Assembly: GCA_951394405.1 (NCBI GenBank)
Contig: OX596339.1
Coordinates: 1,488,001-1,552,000 of the forward strand
Direction of reading: 5' to 3'
DNA from: Coprinellus micaceus
Lineage: Eukaryota; Basidiomycota; Agaricomycetes; Agaricales; Psathyrellaceae
Length of the DNA: 64,000 bases
The first letter of the stretch is position 1. Every line of letters starts with the position of its first letter. The position numbers and the translations under genes are program-made. Under the pieces are notes generated by a model. That model saw only the letters and a list, made by a program, of their open reading frames with translations. It was not told the origin of the DNA and did no database searches. Positions 23,512-32,918 of the stretch are shown here, piece after piece.

Positions 23512-24447
23512 ATGAGGAACTTCTTTTCTGTCAGTCTCTCGTTCTCCGAGCGCGTTGATATTCGGAGTACTCACAGTGTGGCAGTTTCTTCGAGGCCACA
23601 CGGCGAATCGCCCTCGTCAAGATGGCCGTTACGCCACCGCACCCGTCAATCCCGCCGCTTACGCTTACCCTCCTCCCTATGCGAGTGGTCACGGTATCTA
23701 CCCTCCGTCTTATCCCAGGTACGCACCCAGCGCGATTGACTCCCTTCCGTCCTACCGTTCGTCGGGCCCCCCTCTTTATGAGCCCATGCCCCCTCAAGGG
23801 ATCGTCTTTGACCTTGACTATCCTGCTACGCTGATGTCCCCTGATCCTCACGTCGAGGTCCTTCACGTCCGGGCTGAAGGACTCCGCAATGGGACTTCTG
23901 CCACTATCACTCTCCGCGGCAAGCACAACTGTGGAACCACGAGCACTACTAACATTCATCTTCAGGTTCCCATTCCTCCAGGAACACGGGACGGGGCTCT
24001 CTTCAGGTTCGAGGGCGTTGGTCACGACTTGCCTAACGGTCGGCGCCAGGACATTATCTTCCTGTTCAGCTGCGGGGTCGTCGGACAACGTCGTGGGGAC
24101 GACGCCGAGCTCACCCTGAATCTCCCATGGGACGATAGCCTGGAGACCTTCCCGAGGTGCTTGCATGTACGAGCGCCCAATGGGACTGCCCAGCGGTTGG
24201 TGATCGACACCACCTGGGGACACGTCGAGGGTCATGCCAAGTTCCGTGGGCTAGGCTTTCCGAGGCAGGATGGCCATAGCTACGGAAAGTTCGTCGTCAA
24301 GTACGGTGCACTTACGTCGATTTCCTTCATCCACTCAACCCATTTGTCGCTTCAGGTGGCAGCTCTACGACCCACGCCACTGAGCGCACCGGGCGTTTAC
24401 GGCCTCACGGCTCAGCCCCCCATGAGAACCACCCCTGCATTGGGTGA
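23512..24447 (+). CDS. DnaJ C-terminal-domain protein without J domain
   Basis: Proposed exons 23512-23529, 23585-24305 and 24356-24447, giving 276 aa. A Pro/Tyr-rich N-terminus (PVNPAAYAYPPPYASGHG) precedes two regions matching the Hsp40 substrate-binding fold. The first is CTDI-like (VPIPPGTRDGALFRFEGVG, then RRQDIIFLF). The second is CTDII-like (RGDDAELTLNLPWDDSLE, DTTWGHVEGHAKFRGLGF, SYGKFVVKY). There is no HPD-containing J domain and no zinc-finger region, so it cannot stimulate Hsp70 in the usual way; it may bind clients or assemble with a full DnaJ. The main exon is firm. The 18-nt first exon is chosen because it joins in frame to FLRGHTAN; a donor at 23534 with an acceptor at 23574 is an alternative. 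Without the last intron the frame runs into pyrimidine-rich 3' sequence. Confidence 0.7.
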
Positions 24448-25638
24448 TAATGTTCTCCATCCCCCACTCCCCCCTTCTCTCTCAATTCCTCATTGCTGTA
24501 CTTGTACTGCCCATCGACTGTTTTTCTTATTTCTTCTTTATATCACCCACCCCTTGTACTCGCCCCAGCTCGTGACCATCGCATCCCCTCCCCCTCTGTG
24601 CTTGTATCTGTATCCGTAAATTAGGCTTCCACGCACGCATCAATGGCCCTGGCTGTCCCGGCCAGCGCCTCGACACACGCTCACAAAACTCCAACGCCGA
24701 AACAGCGTTTCCGTGCTGGACAGTGTGGGGGTCCCCTCGAAGGATCTGATCACTGATCACAAGGCGTTGGACGAGCACTCGGGTTAGATAGAATGATTAC
24801 TATACATGTACGATGAGAATGTCTCACATGGGGGTTCCCCGGTGGACAATAACCACAGATTCAAAAAAAAAAAAAACCCCCGGCTGAAGCCACCGCTCAT
24901 TTATCTCCACTGCTGCTGCAGCCCACGTTCATTGTCCATGGTGGAATCCCCGTTCCATGTGTAGCAGCATGTGTTTTGAGCGCTAGATTTCCATACTACC
25001 ATCGAAAAGGGCGTTTCGAGTCCCCTGCTCTGAATCGCCACCCCATGTGAGGGAGGCAACATGCTACCACATCTAGACGGTGAAAAAGGGCGGAAGCGCT
25101 CGGTGCGCCTCACAAGCTGTCCTTCAGCGGGTCGAGTGATATAGGCGCCCAACCTGATCCGCCATCACGAAAATAGACGCCCGATAAGCATCTTTGTGGA
25201 CAAAGGCCGTGAGCGGAGTGGGGCAAGCAGGATTTTTAAAACGTAAACCCGATTGAAGATTGAAATCCAGTCACAATAAATAAAATAAAAAAGCGATATC
25301 ATCGATGAAGTGCGAGCTAGTTCAAACGTTCAAACTAAATGAAGATTCAAGTATCGTATCACGAAGCCCATTCCATGCAAAGCGAGCCGAATCCAAAGTG
25401 TGAGACAGAACGTGTAGATAGTGATAACGTCGACAAACGGGCCGGAGGCAACCATCCAAGGGGCTCGGGCTGTTCGACAGAGATGGGGGCATAGGGTGGT
25501 TCGAAGGCAGTATGAGCGGAGTAGGGAACGAGGAGCTTCGAACGTGATCTGGGTATTCAAACGGGAGAGACAACAAAATAATAAAGACACACAGTATCAG
25601 GATCGGTGACCATTGACCGAATATCGGGGTCACCGCAT
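24448..25638. other. intergenic between two gene 3' ends
   Basis: Nothing coding is supported. A 14-nt A run (24863-24876) followed by five C stands out. The genes on either side converge here. Confidence 0.6.
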
Positions 25639-27558
25639 TTACTCCGAATTCTCATCCGGAATTTCAGCCTGGACCTCCTCCGCACTCACGGCCTTGCCAT
25701 TCTCGCTGGCGCCGTTCTCTCGAGCATCCATCGCCTCCCTGATCTTTGCGATCGGCGTAAACTCCAAGAGGTTGACCATATCCTCGATCTCCGTTCCGGC
25801 CTTCTCCTCGCTCGGCTCGGGTGCATGTTTAGGTTCGGGAAGCTCCACCTCGTGCTGTTCTTCCTTGGACTCAGACGCAGGAGGAGTGGGCTGCTGGACG
25901 GTCTCGTCAATGGGAGCTTCTGGTTCAGGGTCATGAACAGACTCGGGATCGGACTGAATCGCCTCTACAACCTCGCTCTCGGAAGACACACCGCTCGTGG
26001 CAGCAACAACCGCGACGCCCGAAACCCCAGCGGCAACCGCCCCGGCCTTCGCTGCACTACCCCTCTTCGGCGGCGACACCGCACCTTTAGCAGCGGCAGG
26101 CGATGCCGACGCAGCCTTCTTCAGCGGGGTCGAAGTCGACGGCTTCGAAAGGGGCGTCCCAGCCGTACTGATCGCCTTCTTCATTGGGGTCCCTGGCCCG
26201 CCTCCAAACGATGGCCTCGGGGAGCTTGTTGTTTTTTCAGGACTCATATGTGAGCGGACCTTGCTGAGCGACGCCTGGGTCGGCTTGCTCAGCCTCTCTG
26301 CAACTTCGCTGCTCAGGACCTTTTTGACGGGGGCCACTGTTGGAAGGGGAGGCGCGTTGCGTGACTTCGCGAGGGAGGCGGCGGTATGCGCATACAGGCC
26401 CGTTGTGGGAGTAGGCTTGGCTGGTGTCCTTGCTCGTGCAGGGCTCTTCGCTCTTGACGCCGATGCGGTGCTAGAAACCTTCGACGGGGTCCTAGCACGC
26501 GACGGGGTTGCCGGGGTAGGTTTCGAAGCTGGTTTCCGCTGCGTAGACGCGTTCGATGTGACCGAGCCCCCCGTGTGCTGAGGTTTGAGGCTCTGTATCG
26601 AGCTCTGCGGTGTGATCGTCTTCGATGGTCGGGGTGCGGCAGCAGTCGTTGCCGACCCCTTAAACGACGACGGGGCACCCTTCGCAGGGGTCTTGGGTGC
26701 AGAGGTTGCCGCCGCCGGTTTCGCCGGTGGCTTCGTTGTCGCGGGAGGAGGTCTGGCCGTCCCAGGGGGCTTCGCTGTAATGGGAGTCTTTCCTATCGCA
26801 GCCGATTTGGCTGACGATGCGGGGGGTATGGTACCAGAGGCAGCCGTCACGGTCAAGGTACTAGCCTTGCGCCGTACACCAGGCTTCGGCGTATCAGGCT
26901 CAACATCCCCGTTCTCCGACGCCGCCGCCTCCTCCACGGGCTTCTGAGCCGCTTTCGTCGTATCGACAGGTGCGATTGCTGGCTTGGCGCCCTTGCTTGA
27001 GCTCGAGTCTGATTTGAGGCTCGAATCCGAGGTGGATTGGGAGATTGGAGGGGGAGGTTGAACAGGGGTACCGGCACCATTGGTCGAGGGCGTAGCAGCT
27101 TTCGGCGTATCGACGGCATCCTCCTTGCTTGCATCCTTCGCCACACTCTCTCCTGGGGAGCCTCCTGACCCGTTCGAGCTGGTCTTGGACAACGAACCGC
27201 CCACGGTCGACGCGAGGGCGTTCACGCTCGGCCTGAGATACGACGGCATCACGAACCCTGGCTTGTCCCCTGGAAGCGGCGTTGCCTGCTGGCCCAGGTT
27301 CTTGGGAGGCCAGTCCCTCTTCTCCTTGACCTCGACGGTGGATGCATCGCCTACCGAGCTCGTGTGGGACACGACGCTGGAGCTGCGGGATGAAACGGAG
27401 TAGGTGCCCTGCTGCGAGGTGGCGCGCTTGGTTTGGCTTTCGAATCGATTGATGAGGTTGGCGATGCTTCCTCTTGGTGACTCGTCTGGTAGAGGCCTGA
27501 GGGATGAGGATCAGGGGCTACCCATCGTCCACGTCGGCTAACGCGAGGACACGTACAT
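25639..27558 (-). CDS. disordered Ser/Pro/Ala/Lys-rich protein, start codon split by an intron
   Basis: The long exon 27496-25639 is joined to two bases, AT, at 27558-27557. Splicing the 60-nt intron 27556-27497 (donor GTACGT, acceptor TCAG) creates the ATG of MPLPDESPRGSIANLINRFE, giving 619 aa. Without splicing, the ATG formed at the exon end is followed by TAC GTG TCC TCG CGT TAG and stops. A short N-terminal helix (SIANLINRFESQTKR) precedes several hundred residues of low-complexity Ser, Thr, Pro, Ala and Lys. The tail is acidic (VHDPEPEAPIDETVQQP) with a final helical segment (EIEDMVNLLEFTPIAKIREA). No known domain is recognised. The basic Pro/Ser-rich body recalls cytoskeleton-binding proteins, but this is only a resemblance. 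Confidence 0.8.
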
Positions 27559-27885
27559 TGCGGTTGTCGTACTATGATGTTGACTTGATTTCAAACTTTA
27601 CTTGATACTTGTAGTGGAATCCGAATTGAAAGATGTATATGAAGGAGGAAGAGAAAGAAAGGAAACAGTAATATGAAGAGAAGAGGGTATCTGACGCCGG
27701 CGCTGGATGTTACGATGAGCTTGCAAAGTGTGAAGGGCAGGCAATTTGCGTGGGCGGAAGGGCCTAGAGATCGCTTGTCATGATCGCTCCGCAAAAGGTA
27801 GCAAGTGTCCACGGTTGCTAAAGCAACGCCACGAAATTCAATACAACGATGTTATGAACTCTAAATAGTGAGTCAGTCTGAGTAA

Positions 27886-29831
27886 CTAGTCCTCGTCCGC
27901 GTCACTCTCCTCGCCGTCGCTCTGCACACCGAGGACCCCACCATGGCCCTCATTCGCTTCCTTTTCCTTCAGAATCTTGCCAGAAGCCTTGAGCTTGCTC
28001 GCAAACACCTTTCTGGTGCCCATGTTGGTTCCAACGTCCCATAGCTGCAGCTTGGCCTTTGATCCAGCGGCTGCCAACGTCAACGGATCATCTGGGGACC
28101 ACTGCGTCGAGAACACCTTGCCCTACACAAAGAATTCAGTGAAATACAAGGATAGGGTAGAACAATGAACATACCACTCCGAGGTCTCTTGAGGTCACAA
28201 GGCTGACACTGCGCTTGCCATTGTCCTCGTCGTCGGTGATATTCCACACTTTGACCAGCTTGTCAGTGCCTCCTGTCACGATGCATCCTTTAATGTGAGG
28301 GTTGACATCTATCGACGACGCCGGGCCGTCGTGGGCAGACAACGTAAACCGGGCAGGTGAAGGGTTCTCCAGATTAGAAGGCAGTGTTCGAGCGTCAAAG
28401 TTGAGCACAAGTCCATTTTCCAAAGCGACCTGCGAAAGCCGCCTCAGTTATCCGCTTGACCAATAAAATACAAAGAAACTCACATAGAACCCGTAGCTCT
28501 CCCAAGGATCCCACCTCAGCGACTCCACATCGCTTCCCAGTACCGCACCCACGCCCGCCGTCGGTGCCCTCGAATCGAACGTTCTCACTGTCCGATCATA
28601 ACTGCCCGTCAACAATACACTCGGCTCGCTCGAGTTCCACTGCACCGCCTGCACCTTATCCTTATGCACATCGAAACTCCTAATCGCACCTCCTCCCTCG
28701 CCCGTGCCCTCAGCACCCAGCGGGTGTCGGCTCAGATCCCACAGCTTCACCGTCCTGTCCGCAGAGGCACTAGCGAGGAGGTTCCGCATATTCCTGTTCC
28801 AGCTGAGCCCGAGGACCGCGTCGACATGGCACGAATCGTCCTTGGCGCGCGCCTTCGTCTTCTTTCGCTTCTTCTTGCCCGTACCGAGGGCGACCGGGAC
28901 GTGCGCCTTCGTCTTATCGGGGCGGCCAAGCACGGTTGAAGGGTACATGGCGTCGATGGTATCCAGAGACCAGATCTCGATCTCGGGGTCGAGCGTGCCC
29001 ACGGCGATGTAATTGCCAAACGCGCTCGTGTTCGTAGATGCCGACTCTGAACGGCTGGAGGAATCGGGGACTGGGGGGTAGTCGAGCCATTCGAGGCACA
29101 GCGGGAAGCTGGGGAGCATAAGATCGTGGTGGACGTAGAGATTTTCTTCGTTCTCGTCATAGACGTAGATTTCGAGCTGGGAGATCTCGTCTTCGGTTTT
29201 GGCGGCGACGAGAAGGTTGTCGCTGGGGAGGACTTCGAGTTCGGCGCGTTCGTCCTCTTCCGGGTCCTGCCAGGGTGTAAATAGAGTCTAACGGGCCGTT
29301 CATAAGAGACTCACCTCTTTGAGGGTGATGTAAGGATCCTCCTCGTTGTCCTTGTAGTACGTCAAGCCCTTGATATTGCTGAAGAGTCCCCCAGTCTCCG
29401 TCTCCTCCTCATCATAATCATCCAACTTGTACTCGCTCAAATCGTCCCCACCCTTCTTCTTCGCCTGCTTCTTCGGCGCACCCTCGTCCACGTCCATCGC
29501 ATCGTCGTCCTCACTAACTAAACATCAATCATTACATCCCATCCCCCACCCAGAAGTCATTTACTCACTCGACCCATTCCTCCTCACCTTCACCCTCCTT
29601 CACATCCGCCTCTTCCTCAACTCCAGCACCTTCATCCTCAACTTCCAGCCCCTGGCCCATCTCCAAAGCAGCTTTGTGCGCACGCTCAAGTTCCTTGCGC
29701 GCGTCCTCGAGCTCGATCCTAGCGAGCTTGCTCACGCGCTGAAGCTCCTGGTCGTCCAGGACGTATTTTGTGGGGTGCTGTTGGGCTACGCCGCGCCGCA
29801 CCCATGCGACGGATGAGATGAGGTTGCTCAT
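27886..29831 (-). CDS. PWP1: WD40 ribosome-biogenesis protein PWP1
   Basis: Five exons on the minus strand: 29831-29569, 29513-29315, 29266-28484, 28429-28175 and 28122-27886, giving 578 aa. The N-terminus MSNLISSVAWVRRGVAQQHP is the hallmark of Pwp1. It is followed by an acidic segment, the family motif GLTYYKDNEEDPYITLKE and WD repeats (GNYIAVGTLDPEIEIWSLD, NLLASASADRTVKLWDL, VLLTGSYDRTVRTFD, IVTGGTDKLVKVWNI, AAGSKAKLQLWDV). A basic Lys-rich insert lies between repeats (GKKKRKKTKARAK). The C-terminus is charged and ends DGEESDADED. Pwp1 acts in the nucleolus in 60S ribosomal subunit assembly. The start is the first ATG and gives the conserved N-terminus directly. It is tandem to the disordered-protein gene downstream. 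Confidence 0.95.
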
Positions 29832-31806
29832 CGTGTGTTTTCGTTACGGTTGGTCGTCAGCAGCAATAGAAGCCTGGTATGTTTTGTCGTTCGTTGAGAT
29901 CCAGAGATCCCTTTTGATGCCTCTCCTAGCCGGCCCTGGCGCTCCCAGCCAGCGAAGAACGCAATGAAGTGGAGGAAGAGAAAAGGTCAACGAAGACCCT
30001 AAGTTCGCTATCGTAGCGTAGTAGACCAAGCCGCGAAATCAATTCAACTTCATCCCTCGAAAAAAGTCTGGCACGTGTTCCGCCATCACTCACTCAAAAA
30101 GGTAATAGATTAGACGCTCATGCTTGGGCCTGCCTCTAGTTAGTGCCTTGTATGCGAGCGTTTCAGCGGAAAGTAATGTAAATATCGAGGATAAAGGTGG
30201 AAAGTGGCGTTCACACCCTGAAAAAGCGTACAGTGGGGCGCTAAGTATATCAGGTAGGCGGATTTCATCGAAGGCGCGACGAAGACCAAGAGTACCACAT
30301 CAGCGAACTGGAGAGCAGAGAAGGAGAAAAAGGTACAACGTCGATATCAAACCTTCGAATAACTGGTAATGGTAGAAGGAGACCTACGCGGTACTTTTTG
30401 GAGCGCTGCCAATAAAGAGACGAAGGGGAAGGTGCGGACGAGCAAGTTGGTGGTGTGGGACGGGTAATGAGCTAACAAAAGAGAAGGGGCGGGCAAATAT
30501 CGATTGCCTGGTTTCTCTAGTCCGCTCTCCCGAAGCGTAGGCCTGCGAATGTATTGGGCCTCCTCAGGGCACAAACCTCTCGGCAACGACGCTTCTCACC
30601 TCGTGATCAGCGCCCCTCGCTAGCTCCAGGGCCTATGCCACTAACCGCTCCGCAATTCACGTAACCCATAATGTGTCTTGCGACGATCGCACTAATCTCA
30701 AAGGGTAAGCAATTTAAATTAGGCGCTCACCACTAACACTCACCCTGACCAGCGCACCAGCCGCACGCTCCCGTGCTTTCTCCCAATCCCAGATTCTCGC
30801 GCTCTCGCGCGTCGGCGCATCCCCTCCACCGATTGCACATGGTCTGCACATGGTCCCAACCACCCCGCCAAGGGATCGCGGGGAAGGTTGGCCGTGTTAA
30901 TGAGAGCTGTGAAACTGGGTACCCTTGGCGCTACGATCCCCCCAACTCCGACGGCACCGAGGAAACGCAGAGGAGAGGAAAGGAGGACTCGAATTGATAA
31001 ATACATAACGATAAGGGGTATACAGGCGTTAGGCAGATTCGTACGAGAATAATGTATAAATAACATGCGGAGAATTGGTTGGAGGACGAAGTCGAAGGGA
31101 TGGGTACAACTCGGTAGTTGCTACAGACAAATTGGAGATCGTGTCAATGACAGCGTACCTATCGTATCGTTACGAGGGAGACGTGCAAATAAGAGGGCCA
31201 AGCGACCAGGTCGGAGCCGGAGAATTGGAAGGAGGAGAACCATAGCGGCAATGTTGAAGTATGAGGGAAGTTGCCAGCCGTCGCCGTGTTGAGGACCGTC
31301 GTTGCAGAGTCGCTTCGCTTCGTCGTCGTCACCCTTCCCCCACAACCACTGCTTCTACCTCCTCACCTCCCTTCTCACACTCGACGCAAGCACACCAACA
31401 TATCGGAGAACCAAAAAGAAAAATCCCAATTGGACGATAGGTAGGTAGCCAGCCCTGCTTTCAAGGCCTCTTTTTCCATCCTCCCACACAACACAAATGG
31501 AACGTACAACATTCAGCATGAGCCTGTATGGAAACCAACATCTCCCGAGATACTCGTATATAGGAATGGAAAGAGTGCAAAAAGAAGGTATAGCCGTACA
31601 CAAAACAACAAACAAGGGGTTTATCCCTGACGGTCGCAGACCTGTAACGGAGCGGGTAGGAGACGCGGATGAGAGAGAGAGAGGGTGAGGTAGGGTGTCG
31701 TGAGTGTAGACGCTTAGAAAATAAAGGTTAGAACGTAAGTTCCAAATCGTGAAGGGTACAAGAAAGCCGAAACACAGATTTAAGGGGTATACATTTACTT
31801 GCTCAA
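29832..31806. other. intergenic, about 2 kb without a gene
   Basis: This lies between the PWP1 start and the 3' end of the GPI-protein gene. Only short, chance-like frames are present. No tRNA or clear repeat was found by eye. A purine-rich stretch near 31660-31690 probably falls in the 3' flank of the GPI-protein gene. Confidence 0.55.
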
Positions 31807-32631
31807 TTACAGAGCAAGCGCAACGACCGCAGCGATAGCGCTGAGGGCCATGACGGGGCCGTTGATGTTGCGAGCAGCGGGTGCGGCGTTAAGGAAGGAG
31901 TTGGTACCAGCGTTGGCGGCACCGACGGGGGTGACATCGCCGGAGTTGTCAGCGGTTGAGCCGCCAGTGGAGTCGGTGGTGGTAGAGGTAGTTGAGCCAC
32001 CGGTGAGCGAGTTGGTCGAGGAGGAGCTAGGCGACGCGGCCGATCCGGTTGCAGTGGAGGATGAAGCGCCGGTCAAGCAGGAGGAGTCGGAAGAAGCCTT
32101 GACGGTGATCTGTCGAGAAGAAACACAAACCCATCCTCAGTTAAAATCCATCATTCGTGGGGTTGTCGCTGTTGACAGCACAGCGCCATCATCAAACAAC
32201 TGCACGTACGTTTCCAGACCAGGCCTCGTCGTCCTTCGAGTCGGCGATGGAGATTTGAACGACCTTGCCGGCGGGGATGGCGACCTTCCAGTTAGTGAAG
32301 GTCTTGTCGAAATCGCCAACCTCGGCACTGTTCGTATAAGCGGGAAATGGTGAGCGGAACTGGTGCTACGTGGTAGTTTCGTTGGAAACTCACAGAGGCT
32401 CGCCACATGGCTCGGCAGCGTCGACGAGGATGACATTGTAGGGGCCCTTGGTGCCCTCCCATGAGATCTTGGCAGACTCGCACTGTAAAAACACGCCTTG
32501 AGTCAGCTTTTCGCTGGGACTGCCATGAAGGTGCGCACCTGGGTGAGTTCGGGCTCGCTGACTGCAAAAGCAGCGACTCGGAGAACGGGAACAGCGAAGA
32601 GAGCGACAGCAGTAATGAGTGTGGAGTACAT
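31807..32631 (-). CDS. Ser/Thr-rich GPI-anchored surface protein, Kre9/Knh-like domain
   Basis: Four exons on the minus strand: 32631-32539, 32482-32394, 32327-32210 and 32109-31807, giving 200 aa. A signal peptide (MYSTLITAVALFAVPVLRV) is followed by a small beta domain of the Kre9/Knh type (CESAKISWEGTKGPYNVILV, FTNWKVAIPAGKVVQISIAD, DEAWSGNITVKASSDSSCL). A Ser/Thr/Gly-rich stretch follows, then a GPI-signal-like hydrophobic tail (GPVMALSAIAAVVALAL). Such proteins sit on the plasma membrane or wall and are linked in yeast to beta-glucan assembly. The role of this one is inferred. Confidence 0.88.
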
Positions 32632-32918
32632 TTTCACGGAGATGGTGGTGGTAGGAGGAAGAGGAGTGTGCGGTGTTTAGGACGTCGAGAAGGGGACGAG
32701 GGAAGGGGGAAGGCGAAAACGACCGTGTGTGGGATGAGAGCAAAAAGAATGGACAAGATGGATCGCGCCGTTGCATCAAACCCCCCTAGGCACATTGATT
32801 GCTCGGCATCATCTCACCCTTCACACTCCGCACACACACCACATTGTCCCTCCGCGTATTCGGGCGGCTATTATCCTATTCACTAGATACTACGTCCTAG
32901 AAAATACACCCCCATGTA

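Noticed and set aside
24863..24881. Poly-A then poly-C run as a sign of a retroposed gene
   Set aside because: No adjacent intronless gene copy and no target duplication were seen.
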